Shown: one piece after another, positions 8,562-17,233 of the stretch
Layout: each line of letters opens with the position of its first letter
Numbering within the stretch: position 1 is the stretch's first letter
Assembly: GCF_001278055.1 (NCBI RefSeq)
Contig: NZ_CP010802.1
Coordinates: forward strand, 1,054,001-1,118,000
Reading direction: 5' to 3'
DNA: 64,000 nucleotides
Source: Desulfuromonas soudanensis
Lineage (GTDB): Bacteria > Desulfobacterota > Desulfuromonadia > Desulfuromonadales > WTL
Notes under the pieces: generated by a model
The model's database searches: none
The model's input: only the letters and a program-made list of their open reading frames with translations
What the model was told of the DNA's origin: nothing
Position numbers and translations under genes: made by a program

Positions 8562-9046
8562 AGGTCGAGGGCGGCGATCTGGCCGTCGATCTCTTCCTTG
8601 CGCAGCAGCAGTCGCGCCAGATCGAGTTCGTTGAACCAGATCGAGGTGATTTTCGCCTGAAAGAGGATCTCCTGGACTCCGCCGTGTTTCTGGATCGCCG
8701 GCGGACGCAGGGTCAGACAGCGGACCAGACCGAGGAGGTCGCGGGGAGCCAGGTCGGGCATGATCGTGACATGCTGCAGGCGGCGAGCGAAAAAGGCGGT
8801 TGCCAGCTTCTGCAGCAGGAGATTTTCCGGAGAAACCGGGGACTCACCGAGAAGGAAACGGTCCTTGCGAACCGAGAAGGTCAGGGAGCCCCGGACGAGG
8901 AGGAGAGAAAAGGCGGCAAAACACTCCTCGAGGACGGAACGGAGGGCGGGGTGTCCCGGAGGATAGAAGTTGACGGCCTTGATCAGCTTGATCAGGGCCC
9001 GCAGGACGGTCTCGAGGTGGCGTATGTCGGCTGCGGTCTCTGTCAA
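8471..9046 (-). CDS. N-terminal portion of the same HEAT-associated gene (frameshifted)
   Basis: The frame gives a coherent domain (HLETVLRALIKLIKAVNFYP, PGHPALRSVLEECF, and so on to LLLRKEEIDGQIAALDL). It then runs into a proline/arginine tail of about 30 residues with no protein character, right after the nine-C tract. The domain resembles the N-terminus of the HD-GYP protein at 6139-7470. The start is proposed as TTG 9046, with GAGG nine bases upstream; the frame is open to 9130, but the extra part looks non-coding. Read with 7467-8561 as one broken or slippage-dependent gene. Confidence 0.7.
   Translation of the reverse strand: MTETAADIRHLETVLRALIKLIKAVNFYPPGHPALRSVLEECFAAFSLLLVRGSLTFSVRKDRFLLGESPVSPENLLLQKLATAFFARRLQHVTIMPDLAPRDLLGLVRCLTLRPPAIQKHGGVQEILFQAKITSIWFNELDLARLLLRKEEIDGQIAALDLPPPTPGTIHRSTKRQGGTRPRPTRPAPWR
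8553..8561. repeat. nine-base G/C homopolymer at the frameshift point
   Basis: Nine consecutive G on the plus strand (C in the coding strand). A tract of ten would join the two reading frames of the HEAT-associated gene. Confidence 0.9.
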
Positions 9047-9120
9047 AGGAGCTTGCCCTCGTTTATAGCGAAAAATTTCATTCAAGATACCCTGTTGCCC
9101 CGGTCGTTGTAAATGGCAAT

Positions 9121-9693
9121 TCAGCCGCATTCCTTGATCAGGGCCGAGATGGCGCGGAACTCGGGTGCCTTCGAGTCGCCGAGAATTTGAAAGAGGGCCG
9201 CCTCGGTGGTGGTGACCGTCGCTCCGGCCCGGCGGGCGTTGTCCAGGGCCATCCGGTAGTCGATCTTTTTCCGGGAGGAGATGGCGTCGGCGGCCAGGTG
9301 GACGACGTATCCGAGACGGCGCAGGTCGAGGAGGGTCTGGTAGACGCAGACATGGGCCTCCATCCCGCAGAGGAGGATGTGACGGATTTGCCGCTCTTCG
9401 AGGGCGGCAACGAACTCCGGCGCCCCGCAGCAGCTGAAGGAGGTTTTTTCAATGATGGGGGCGCCGGCGGGGAGGAGTTCGGCAACGGTCGCTCCGAGGC
9501 CGGCAGGGTATTGCTCGGTGAAGATGGTCGGGAGGGCGAGGAGTTCGGCCGCTTCCACCAGCAACCGGAGTTTTCCCAGCATCCGCCGGTAGATCGCCGG
9601 TTCCATGGCCAGGACGAGGCGCTGCTGCACGTCGACCACCACCAGGGCCGTGTCGCTGCGGGGGAGCCAGAGATTTGCGAGATCTTGATTCAT
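9121..9693 (-). CDS. isochorismatase-family cysteine hydrolase
   Basis: A 190-residue soluble hydrolase. The catalytic triad of the family is visible: Asp in ALVVVDVQQ, Lys in IIEKTSFSC, and the nucleophile Cys in CGMEAHVCV, followed by the usual TLLDL helix. Members hydrolyse amides or act on nicotinamide-like substrates; the substrate here cannot be told, and the protein most resembles the YcaC/ribonuclease-like branch. ATG 9693 has GGAGG seven bases upstream, inside the end of the acyl-CoA ligase gene; a TTG at 9699 is less likely. Probably coupled to that ligase gene. Confidence 0.85.
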   Translation of the reverse strand: MNQDLANLWLPRSDTALVVVDVQQRLVLAMEPAIYRRMLGKLRLLVEAAELLALPTIFTEQYPAGLGATVAELLPAGAPIIEKTSFSCCGAPEFVAALEERQIRHILLCGMEAHVCVYQTLLDLRRLGYVVHLAADAISSRKKIDYRMALDNARRAGATVTTTEAALFQILGDSKAPEFRAISALIKECG

Positions 9694-9695
9694 GG

Positions 9696-11534
9696 TCAAT
9701 CCTCCGTGGTCGGCGCTCTCTCAATGACGCAGAAGCCGCTGTCGTGAATGGCGTGATCCTGGGGGAGATACATGTCGTCCAGAACCTTGTGAAAGTGTTT
9801 GGCAACGACCTTGCGCTTGACCTTGAGGGTCGGGGTGACCTCCCCTTCCTCGCCGGAGAAGTCCCGGGAGAGGAGGGTGAAGCGTTTCACCCGGCCGAAG
9901 GAAGGGCGGTTTTGCTGCAGGGCGTCGACGCGGCGGCGGACCAGATCGAGCACCCTGGGGTGGCTGACCAGGTCGCAATGATTGAGAAAGTCGATCTTCT
10001 TGTAGCGGGCGTACTTTTCCAGATTGTCGAAGTTGGGGACCAGCAGTGCGGTCAGGAAGGGCTTTTTGTCGCCGTAGACCATGGAATTGGCGATATATTT
10101 GTCCGTTTTCAGGAGGTTTTCGATATTCTGCGGGGCGACGTTCTCCCCGCCGGCGGTGACGATGAGGTCCTTTTTGCGGTCGGTGATCGCCAGGAAGCCA
10201 TCGGCGTCGATTTCTCCGATGTCGCCGGTTTTAAACCAGCCGTCGACGAAGGCTTCGGCGGTCTCCTCGGGGCGCTTCCAGTAGCCGGCGAAGACTCCGG
10301 GGCCTTTCACCAGGATTTCGCCGTCGTCGGCGATGCGCACCTCGGTCCCCGGAATCGGTCGCCCGACCGTGCCGAGGCGCAGCGCTTCCGGCGTGTTGGC
10401 GGCGATCACCGGCGAGGTTTCCGTCAGGCCGTACCCTTCGTAGATCGGGATCCCCGCCGCCAGGAAAAACTCTGCGATTTCGGCGCCGAGGGGTGCTCCC
10501 CCCGAGACGAAAAAGCGCAGCTTACCTCCCAGCGGCGTCTTGAGCTTGGAGAAGACCCCCGCCCGGGAAATCTTCGCCAGCAGTCGTTGCGACAGGGATG
10601 GACTGTCTCCCGACAGCTCCGTCCGCACCAGGGAACGGCAGGCCTTGAGGGCGCCGAAGAAGAGTTGCTTTTTCACCATCGATCCGGCAAGGACCCTCTC
10701 CATGATCCGGGCGTACATCTTTTCGTAGAGTCGCGGCACGCTGATCACCACCGTCGGACCGATCTCGGCGAGGTTGTGGGGGACCGAATCGAAATTTTCG
10801 GCGTAGGCGATGACCGTCCCCTGGTGAAGCATCAGGTAGTACCCCGCCATCCGTTCGAAGACATGGGAGAGGGGGAGAAAGGAGAGGCACTGGTCGTTCG
10901 GGCCGATGTCGAAGAGCTGCAGGCAGGCCTCGATGTTGGAAAGGAAATTGCGGTGGCTGAGGACCACCCCCTTGGGGAGACCGGTGGTGCCGGAGGTATA
11001 AACGATGGAGGCGGGTTTCTCGGGATCGCCGGCGGCCAGGCGTTCCTCGAGTTCGGCTTCGTTTTCTCCCCGCCCCTCCTGGAGGAACTCCTTCAGGGTA
11101 AAAATGGACGGGTGGGAATGTTCTCCGATCAGGAGGACCACCTTCTCCAGGTCCGGAAGGGCATCGAGGTGTTCGGCCAGTTCGGTGGCCAAGAGCGGGG
11201 AATAGAGAAAGAGGAGGCGACTTTCCGAGTCCCTGAGAATGTGGAGCAGGGTGTCGATCCCTTCGGTGTGGTAGACGGGGACCGACAGGGCGCCGCAGGC
11301 CATGGCGGCCATGTCGGCATAGAGCCATTCGGGGGCATTGGGCGCCATGATCGCCACCCGGTCGCCGGGAGCCACCTCCCCGGCCAGGAGAGCCAGGGCA
11401 TAGGCGCGAATGCTCGATTCCACGTCCGCCCAGGGGATGTCGCGGTAACTTCCCCCCTCTTTGCGGCGCAGGGCGGTGCGGCCGCCGAAACGGCGGGCCT
11501 GATTGAAAACCATGCGGGCAAGGGTATCGCTCAT
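9696..11534 (-). CDS. long-chain acyl-CoA ligase (AMP-forming)
   Basis: Activates fatty acids to acyl-CoA through an acyl-AMP intermediate. The 612-residue protein has the AMP-binding P-loop-like motif VYTSGTTGLPKGV, the aromatic gate region YGLTETSP, the ATP-binding WFKTGDIGE and the hinge/lysine region DRKKDLIVTAGGENVAPQ, in the usual order for FAA1/FadD15-like ligases. The start at ATG 11534 with GGAGG upstream gives the family N-terminus (MSDTLARMVFNQARRFGG); the frame runs upstream to 12044, but that part is antisense to coaE. Downstream it overlaps the isochorismatase-like gene signals. Symbol not assigned because the subfamily is uncertain. Confidence 0.92.
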   Translation of the reverse strand: MSDTLARMVFNQARRFGGRTALRRKEGGSYRDIPWADVESSIRAYALALLAGEVAPGDRVAIMAPNAPEWLYADMAAMACGALSVPVYHTEGIDTLLHILRDSESRLLFLYSPLLATELAEHLDALPDLEKVVLLIGEHSHPSIFTLKEFLQEGRGENEAELEERLAAGDPEKPASIVYTSGTTGLPKGVVLSHRNFLSNIEACLQLFDIGPNDQCLSFLPLSHVFERMAGYYLMLHQGTVIAYAENFDSVPHNLAEIGPTVVISVPRLYEKMYARIMERVLAGSMVKKQLFFGALKACRSLVRTELSGDSPSLSQRLLAKISRAGVFSKLKTPLGGKLRFFVSGGAPLGAEIAEFFLAAGIPIYEGYGLTETSPVIAANTPEALRLGTVGRPIPGTEVRIADDGEILVKGPGVFAGYWKRPEETAEAFVDGWFKTGDIGEIDADGFLAITDRKKDLIVTAGGENVAPQNIENLLKTDKYIANSMVYGDKKPFLTALLVPNFDNLEKYARYKKIDFLNHCDLVSHPRVLDLVRRRVDALQQNRPSFGRVKRFTLLSRDFSGEEGEVTPTLKVKRKVVAKHFHKVLDDMYLPQDHAIHDSGFCVIERAPTTED

Positions 11535-11642
11535 GGGACCTCCTTCGGCCGGCGGGCGGCGGGCGCTCTCGGCGGAAAACCGGTTGACACCGGGGCTCTG
11601 ACTGTGAAAGGTTGGGGTCCACCCCAAAACGGCAGGTAGCAG

Positions 11643-12251
11643 ATGATTCTCGGCGTCACCGGCGGCATCGCCTCCGGCAAGAGTACCGTAACGGAAATCC
11701 TCGCCTCCCTCGGCGCTACGGTGGTCAGCGCCGACCAGTTGGCCCGCCAGGCGGTCCGCCCCGGCACCGAAACCCTCGAGCGCCTGGTGCGGCGCTTCGG
11801 ACCTTCGATCCTCCTCCCCGACGGCACCCTCGACCGCAAGGCCCTGGGTTCGCTGGTCTTCGCCGATGAAACGGCCCGCAAGGACCTCAACGCCATCATC
11901 CATCCGGCGATTGCCGCCCTGGCGGAGGCGCGGTTGCAGGAGCTGTCGCGCCGGGGGCTGCCCCTCATCGTCTACGAGGCTCCTCTCCTCTTCGAAGCCG
12001 GCGCCGCCGAGCGGGTGGACGCCGTGCTGGTGGTGCGCCTCCACGAGGACCTGCAGCTGCGTCGGCTGATGGAGCGGGACGGCCTCGACGAGGGGTCCGC
12101 CCGGGCCCGGATCGCCTCCCAGATGCCCCAGGAGGAGAAGGTCGCCCGGGCCGATTTCCTGGTGGACAACTCGGGGTCGCTCCAGCAGACCGAGGAACAG
12201 GTCCGCAGGATCTTCAGCCGGCTGGTTCCCGGGGCTCCAGCGAGCCGATGA
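11643..12251 (+). CDS. coaE: dephospho-CoA kinase
   Basis: Last step of coenzyme A synthesis: phosphorylates the ribose 3'-OH of dephospho-CoA. The 202-residue protein starts MILGVTGGIASGKSTV, a P-loop at residues 6-16. It has the adenylate-kinase-like lid features DADQLAR-like (SADQLARQAV), HPAIAAL and EAPLLFEAG typical of CoaE. ATG 11643 is used. The last 38 bases overlap, tail to tail, the hydrolase gene on the opposite strand. Confidence 0.95.
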   Translation: MILGVTGGIASGKSTVTEILASLGATVVSADQLARQAVRPGTETLERLVRRFGPSILLPDGTLDRKALGSLVFADETARKDLNAIIHPAIAALAEARLQELSRRGLPLIVYEAPLLFEAGAAERVDAVLVVRLHEDLQLRRLMERDGLDEGSARARIASQMPQEEKVARADFLVDNSGSLQQTEEQVRRIFSRLVPGAPASR

Positions 12252-13026
12252 AGGCGCCGGTCAGTTCCAGAACCTCCCGCCAGCGGGGGTTCTCCTCGGT
12301 GCACAGCACATGGGGGACCTCCGGGCCGTAGCGATGATACTCCTTGCGCCGGCTCCCCAGGCGGCGGAAGATCTCCAGGCCGCTCTCGATGTCGGTCGTC
12401 TCGTCCCCTTCGGCGCCGACGACCAGGGCCGGGGCGGTGATTTCCGGCAACATTCCCTCCACCCGGCGAGTCAGCTGACGCAGCTCGAAGACCCCCTGCA
12501 GGGGCCGGTTCTGGTAGTAGAGCCCCTCCATCCCCTCGGCGTTCGGATTCCTCTGGTATTTTTTGACAAAGCGCAGCATCCCCACAAGCGGCGCCAGGGG
12601 GTGACGCACTCGCAGGTAGGGGGAGAGGAGGACCATCCCGGCCAGCTCCTTCCTCGCCGCCAGCGCCAGAAGGAGCAGGGCTCCGGTACTCATGCCGAGG
12701 CCGTAAATCCGTTCGTGGCGCTCGGACAGGAGTCGGTAGCCGTCGATTACCGCCTCCAGCCATTCCTCCCAGCGTCGGGTCGCCAGGTCCCCGGGGGAGG
12801 TGCCGTGCCCGGGGAGGCGCACCGCCAGAACGGTAAATCCGGCCGCCGCCAGGGCCTGGCCGAAAAGCTTCATCTCGGCCGGTCCGGCGGAAAAGCCGTG
12901 CACGAGAAGGACGGCGCCCTTCCGGACCATCTCCGGTTCGAGCAGAAAGGGGAGCTGGGCCGGGTGACGCACCCCCTGTCGGCGCGCCAGTTCGAGCTCC
13001 CCATCGATCGAAAGAGGTGTCGGCAA
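12214..13026 (-). CDS. alpha/beta-hydrolase (carboxylesterase / monoglyceride lipase-like)
   Basis: A 270-residue serine hydrolase. It shows the oxyanion-hole HGF at 43-45, LPGHGTSPGD at 71-80, the nucleophile elbow GLGMSTG (S113), a late Asp in VVGAEGDE and His in VPHVLC. This pattern matches the Est30/monoacylglycerol lipase branch. The substrate is unknown, probably a short ester or acylglycerol. No signal peptide is visible. ATG 13026 follows GGAGG-like sequence. Convergent with coaE, with which it shares 38 bases at the 3' ends. Confidence 0.88.
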   Translation of the reverse strand: MPTPLSIDGELELARRQGVRHPAQLPFLLEPEMVRKGAVLLVHGFSAGPAEMKLFGQALAAAGFTVLAVRLPGHGTSPGDLATRRWEEWLEAVIDGYRLLSERHERIYGLGMSTGALLLLALAARKELAGMVLLSPYLRVRHPLAPLVGMLRFVKKYQRNPNAEGMEGLYYQNRPLQGVFELRQLTRRVEGMLPEITAPALVVGAEGDETTDIESGLEIFRRLGSRRKEYHRYGPEVPHVLCTEENPRWREVLELTGAFIGSLEPREPAG

Positions 13027-13174
13027 TGTTCCTCCACAGGCGCCCCTGTCCGGGGGGAGTCCGTCTGCGTCTATATTATTAAGTGATTCTTTCTCTCTGA
13101 AATTGTTACGGAATATCTGTCTGAGAGTCTATCAGCAGGGCTGGGTCAAGTCAATTTGTCGCTCCCCGGAGACT

Positions 13175-13205
13175 AAAAAAGATCCCCCTTGGACCAAGGG
13201 GGATC
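13175..13205 (-). terminator. rho-independent terminator after the iclR-type gene
   Basis: On the minus strand the stem GATCCCCCTTG/CAAGGGGGATC with a three-base loop is followed by TTTTTT, 30 bases after the stop at 13236. Confidence 0.85.
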
Positions 13206-13235
13206 TCACGTCGTTCCAGTGTTGTGACGGACCCG

Positions 13236-14018
13236 CTACTTGTGGTAGCCGAGGCGGGTGGAGAGGTCTTCGGCCGAGTGGGTGACCAGCGGAATCAAAT
13301 CCTTTTCCAGCCGTTCGTCGGGGAGGCGCATGGAGGGGCCGGAGATGCTCACCGCACCGACGATGCGCCGGGTGTAGTCGCGGATCGGCGCAGCGACGCA
13401 GCGCACGCCGAGGTCGAGCTCTTCGTTGTCGATGGCGTACCCCTGCTCGGCGATCTGGCGCAGTTCCTTTTTGAGGACCTCCCGGTCGACGAAGGTGTTG
13501 GCCGTGTACCCTTTGAGCTCCCGGCTGGGGAGGAGGGCGTCGATCTCTTCATCGGACATGTAGGCCAGGTGGACCTTGCCGGCGGCGGTGCAGTAGGCGG
13601 GGAGCCGGGAGCCGACCCGGGAGACGACCCGGACGGTCAGGTCGGTTTCGACGACATCCAGATAGACGACGTGCCCTTCCTTGAAGATGGCGACGTAGGA
13701 GGTTTCGTTGCACCCCTGGACCAAACGGTCGAGGATCGGCTTGGCCTGGCGCAACAGCCCCATCTGCTTGATGAAGGTCTGTCCCAGTTCCAGGGATTTG
13801 AGTCCCAGGCGGTAGTTTTCCGTGGCCCGGTTCTGCTCGATGTAGCCCCGGGACTCCAGGGTCGCCAGAAGGCGGAAGACGTTGTTTTTGTGCAGCTTGA
13901 GGCGCTTGCTGAGTTCGGTGACTCCCAGCTCGTCGACGTCGCCATGAAACTGTTCCAGCAGGTCAAGCGCGTGGGAGACCGCCTGGATGATATATTCGGA
14001 TTTTTCCTTCTTCGCCAT
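13236..14018 (-). CDS. IclR-family transcriptional regulator
   Basis: A 260-residue DNA-binding regulator. Residues 8-75 form the IclR winged helix-turn-helix (AVSHALDLLEQF, TELSKRLKLHKNNVFRLLATL, ESRGYIEQN). The C-terminal effector domain has LDRLVQGCNETSYVAIF, YCTAAGKVHLAYM and GVRCVAAPIRDYTRRIVGAV, all typical. The start MAKKEKSEY at 14018 has GAGGG upstream; the longer frame to 14087 lacks family likeness. Effector unknown. The nearest candidate targets are the divergent stress-protein gene and the symporter genes beyond it, but the sequence does not prove this. Confidence 0.93.
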   Translation of the reverse strand: MAKKEKSEYIIQAVSHALDLLEQFHGDVDELGVTELSKRLKLHKNNVFRLLATLESRGYIEQNRATENYRLGLKSLELGQTFIKQMGLLRQAKPILDRLVQGCNETSYVAIFKEGHVVYLDVVETDLTVRVVSRVGSRLPAYCTAAGKVHLAYMSDEEIDALLPSRELKGYTANTFVDREVLKKELRQIAEQGYAIDNEELDLGVRCVAAPIRDYTRRIVGAVSISGPSMRLPDERLEKDLIPLVTHSAEDLSTRLGYHK

Positions 14019-14245
14019 GATTTCTTTTCCCTCATGTTGGTATTGCAGAGGCCAAGCCGCCCCCATCTTAGTAAATTCGCCCGGCATGTCAAGTGATTAT
14101 GGGAAAATTTGCGAGATCTGTTCCCCCCCCTCCGTCGAATGGCGGCAGGGGTGGATCTGACCTGGATTTCATTGAATATAGAATGTTGTTTTATAAAAGT
14201 CAATATTAACAGGCGTTGGCCAAATCACCGCCGGTGCCGGTGCGG

Positions 14246-14274
14246 TTGACTATTGAGCTTCTTTCCGCTAGATT
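14246..14274 (+). promoter_or_regulatory. sigma-70-type promoter for the universal stress gene
   Basis: TTGACT (14246-14251), a 17-base spacer and TAGATT (14269-14274) lie 30 bases before the ATG at 14305. The -10 context TTTCCGCTAGA matches that of the ssb promoter. Confidence 0.65.
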
Positions 14275-14304
14275 GGGCGAAAATCGGCTCACAGGAGAGG
14301 TGCG

Positions 14305-14757
14305 ATGCTGAATCTCAGCAAGAAAATCGTGGTGGCCATCGACGGCTCGCCCCAGTCGGACAAGGCGGCGGAGGAGGCGATTCGCCTCGCGACGGCCTCC
14401 GGCACGCGCTTCAAGAGCAAAGTTTATGCCATCCTGGTCCTTCCCGGGAACCGGACCCCCTCCTTCACCGATTTTTTCCCCTCGCCCCCGGCGACGGAAC
14501 TTCCCGGCTGGGAGGAAAAGCGCAAGCGGATCTTCTACGTGGTGGAGAAGGCGGCAGCCGAGGCGTCCATCCCGATGGAAAATGTCGTCGTCTACGGCGA
14601 CGCCGCCGAAGAGATCCTGGCTTTTGCCGAAGAGCAGGATATCGACGTCATCGTCATCGGCTCTTCGGGGGCCGGGCGGGTGAAGCGGGCCCTTCTCGGC
14701 AGCGTTTCGACCAGGGTCGCCATGCACGCCCGCTGTTCGGTCTACATCGTTCGCTAA
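14305..14757 (+). CDS. universal stress protein (UspA family)
   Basis: A 150-residue cytoplasmic nucleotide-binding protein. It begins KKIVVAIDGSPQSDKAAEEA and ends with VIVIGSSGAGRVKRALLGSV plus CSVYIVR. The G-S-S-G ... G-S-V pattern corresponds to the ATP-binding G2XG9XG(S/T) motif of the ATP-binding Usp branch. Usp proteins rise in stress and growth arrest; the individual role is unknown. Its own promoter and a strong terminator suggest a single-gene transcript, divergent from the IclR regulator. Confidence 0.92.
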   Translation: MLNLSKKIVVAIDGSPQSDKAAEEAIRLATASGTRFKSKVYAILVLPGNRTPSFTDFFPSPPATELPGWEEKRKRIFYVVEKAAAEASIPMENVVVYGDAAEEILAFAEEQDIDVIVIGSSGAGRVKRALLGSVSTRVAMHARCSVYIVR

Positions 14758-14785
14758 AAAGGATTCGTCCGCAGCTTTTCCGCCG

Positions 14786-14818
14786 CCGCCCCCGCACCCC
14801 GGGGGCGGTGTTTTTTTT
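14786..14818 (+). terminator. rho-independent terminator after the stress gene
   Basis: The stem CCGCCCCC/GGGGGCGG with a seven-base loop is followed by TG and eight T. Confidence 0.85.
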
Positions 14819-14839
14819 GACGCCTTTGACGGGTCCCCC

Positions 14840-15643
14840 TCAGCGCGGGGCGCCGCCGGCAAAGCGGGTTTCCTGACAGAGGTATTCGAAGATCTCCATC
14901 ATGCTCTCGCGAATCCCCTCCTCCTCGGAGGGAAATTCGTGGGGGGAGAGCTCCAGGGTCAGGGCCTGGTCATAGCTCGTTTCGCGGAGATGGTTGAGAA
15001 AACGGGTCAGGGGGAGGACGCCGTGTCCCGGCAGGAGGTGCTCGCGGCCGTAGCCGTAATCGGAGAAGTGGATATTGCGCATCATGCCGGAATTGTAAAA
15101 GAGGTGGAAGTCGTTGAGAAAGTTCGCCTTCGAGGACCCCATGTGGGCGGTGTCGAAGGTGAGATAGAGGTTGTGTTCCTTGAGAAAGTCGATCATCGCC
15201 GCGGTCTGGCCGAGAAAGTGAGGGTTGACCTTGAAGTCCCCGGTGCAGGGCATGTTCTCGACGGTGATGATCACCTCGTCGTGGCCGATTTCCTTCTGGT
15301 AGTCGAGGATTTTCTTGAACCAGCGCCAGAAGCGGAATTCGAACCCCATCCAGGCGGGGGGGTGGAAGTTGATCAGGGGGATGCCGGTCTCCCGGGCCAG
15401 TTTGACCGTGCGCTTGAGCTGGTCGATCTTGTTCCCCCAGCCGTCGAGTTCGAAGAAGGGGGCGTGCAGAGAAGAGACCGGGAGGATCTGCTGCAGGTCG
15501 CGGATCAGCGCCGCTTCGTCCAGGTACTGGAAGTTGTAGCTGATAATGACTTCCATGCCGTCAAAGCCCGTGTCTTTGGCGATTTCGAACACCTTCTCCA
15601 GGGGGAGGGTGTAGAGGCTTCCGGAAGAAAGGACGAGTTTCAT
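14840..15643 (-). CDS. sugar phosphate isomerase/epimerase-like TIM-barrel protein
   Basis: A 267-residue protein of the xylose-isomerase-like/AP-endonuclease-2 fold. Signs are GFDGMEVIISYN near the start, NFHPPAWMGFE, the metal-site-like ITVENMPC, LTFDTAHMGSS and IHFSDYGYGREHLLPGHG, and a final LTLELSPHEF. The Glu, Asp, His and Glu in these strands are the usual divalent metal ligands. The substrate cannot be named. The start MKLVLSSGSLY at 15643 is favoured over an upstream start at 15679. It lies 54 bases downstream of the SSS symporter gene on the same strand and may be cotranscribed. Confidence 0.8.
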   Translation of the reverse strand: MKLVLSSGSLYTLPLEKVFEIAKDTGFDGMEVIISYNFQYLDEAALIRDLQQILPVSSLHAPFFELDGWGNKIDQLKRTVKLARETGIPLINFHPPAWMGFEFRFWRWFKKILDYQKEIGHDEVIITVENMPCTGDFKVNPHFLGQTAAMIDFLKEHNLYLTFDTAHMGSSKANFLNDFHLFYNSGMMRNIHFSDYGYGREHLLPGHGVLPLTRFLNHLRETSYDQALTLELSPHEFPSEEEGIRESMMEIFEYLCQETRFAGGAPR

Positions 15644-15697
15644 CGGCTCCAGCGGGCTCCAGGGGCGGGGTCGTTGCAAAACAGCCGTTTCCGGCGA

Positions 15698-17224
15698 TCA
15701 GGGGGCATGAACTTCTTCGGCCAGGAAACGGCGAATCTTCTCCGGCGGCGGCGGGGTGAGAAGGGAGACGACGATCATCACGCCGATAACCAGCGGTGCG
15801 CCGACGAGAGCCGAGCTGGTGGGGGGAACCACGGCGTGGAGCCAGGGGAAGATTCCCCCGAATAGGAGCGAGGCGAAGGTGATGCACAGGCCGAGAACCA
15901 TCCCGGTGACGGCCCCGTACTTGTTGGTGCGATCCCACCAGATGCCGAGGAGGAAGACGGGAAAGAGGGTGTTCCCTGCCAGGGCGAAGGCCAGGGCGGT
16001 AATCTCGGCGATCAGTCCCGGCGGGTTGATTGCGCCGATGACGACGAGCAGCGCCAGCACCAGGGTCGCCCCCTTGGCGACGGCCATCCGCTTGCGTTCG
16101 CTGGCCCGGGGGTTGATCAGGCGGTAGTAGATGTCGTAGGAGAAGGCGCTGGCGCCGGTGACCAGGAGGCCCGAAACGGTGGAGAAGGCGGCGATGATGG
16201 CGCCGACGGCGATGACGCCGGTGAGCCAGAGGGGGATCCCCGCCCACTCGCCGGCCTTGATGACGATCAGGTCGGCCACGGCCCGGGCCGCCGCCGGGTC
16301 GGAGGGGATGCCCCCCTGGAATTCCCGGAGCTTGGCGAAGGTCCCGTAGGCCGGAGCGCTCCAGTAGAGAAGGCCGATGAAAAACAGACCCCAGACCACA
16401 CTCCAGCGGGCATCACGGATGTTGGGCGCGGTATAGAAGCGGGCGAGGACATGGGGGAGGCCGGCGGTTCCGACCATCAGGGTGAAGCAGAGGGCGATCC
16501 ACTGGAAGGGGGTCGCAAAGGCGAAGGGGGCGCCGTAGTCGCTGCCGCCGGCGACGGACGTCAGGTCGCGGAGGGCCACGCCGTAACCGAGCTGCGGAAT
16601 GAGCCAGAAGTAGCCGAGCTTTCTGGCGATGGCCATCAGCGGCACGATGAAGCAGAGGATCAGCAGGGCGTACTGAAGCTGCTGGTTTTTGGAGAGCCCG
16701 AGGGTTCCCGACAACACCAGATAGGAGATGACCACCGCCGACCCGAAGAAGAGGGCCGGGGTGTAGTCGAGGCCGAACATCCAGGAGAAGACCAGGCCGA
16801 TCCCCTTGTACTGGGCGACGCAGTAGATCAGGGAGATGAGGATGGCGATGACCGCCGAGAGGACCCGGGCGACGGGGGATTCATAGCGGGCGTCGACGAA
16901 CTCGGGGGCCGTGTATTTGCCGAAACGGCGGATCTGTCCGGCCAGCAGGATCAGCAGCAGCACGTAGCCGCCGGTCCAGCCGATGACGTAGGCGAGGGCG
17001 AAGTACCCCTTGAGGTAAAAGACCCCGGCGATGCCGAGGAAAGAGGCGGCGCTCATCCAGTTGGAGGCGATGGCGGCGCCGATCCCCATCCGGCCGACGG
17101 AACGCGCCGAGCCCAGATAGTATTCCCCCTTGCTCGTCCGGGTGGCGAGCCCGGCCAGGATGAGAATCCCGAGAACGGCCAGGAGCAGGAGGGCGGGGAG
17201 GAGCTTGAAACCTTCGGCAGTCAT
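15698..17224 (-). CDS. sodium:solute symporter, acetate/organic acid type
   Basis: A 508-residue membrane carrier of the SSS family with about 13 hydrophobic helices. The N-terminus has YYLGSARSVGRMGIGAAIASNWMSAASFLG, typical of the ActP/acetate branch. AFSTVSGLLVTGASAFSYDIYYRLINP matches the conserved sodium-site helix and loop (the second Na+ site Ser/Thr pair). It pairs with a DUF4212 small subunit encoded immediately upstream (9-base gap), a known two-gene arrangement for acetate or other small organic acids. Exact substrate inferred, not shown. Confidence 0.9.
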   Translation of the reverse strand: MTAEGFKLLPALLLLAVLGILILAGLATRTSKGEYYLGSARSVGRMGIGAAIASNWMSAASFLGIAGVFYLKGYFALAYVIGWTGGYVLLLILLAGQIRRFGKYTAPEFVDARYESPVARVLSAVIAILISLIYCVAQYKGIGLVFSWMFGLDYTPALFFGSAVVISYLVLSGTLGLSKNQQLQYALLILCFIVPLMAIARKLGYFWLIPQLGYGVALRDLTSVAGGSDYGAPFAFATPFQWIALCFTLMVGTAGLPHVLARFYTAPNIRDARWSVVWGLFFIGLLYWSAPAYGTFAKLREFQGGIPSDPAAARAVADLIVIKAGEWAGIPLWLTGVIAVGAIIAAFSTVSGLLVTGASAFSYDIYYRLINPRASERKRMAVAKGATLVLALLVVIGAINPPGLIAEITALAFALAGNTLFPVFLLGIWWDRTNKYGAVTGMVLGLCITFASLLFGGIFPWLHAVVPPTSSALVGAPLVIGVMIVVSLLTPPPPEKIRRFLAEEVHAP

Positions 17225-17233
17225 GGATTCTCC

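Noticed and set aside
9696-12044. Long open frame of 782 codons running upstream of the acyl-CoA ligase
   Set aside because: The first 170 codons lie antisense to coaE and show no family likeness; the ligase start at 11534 has a ribosome site.
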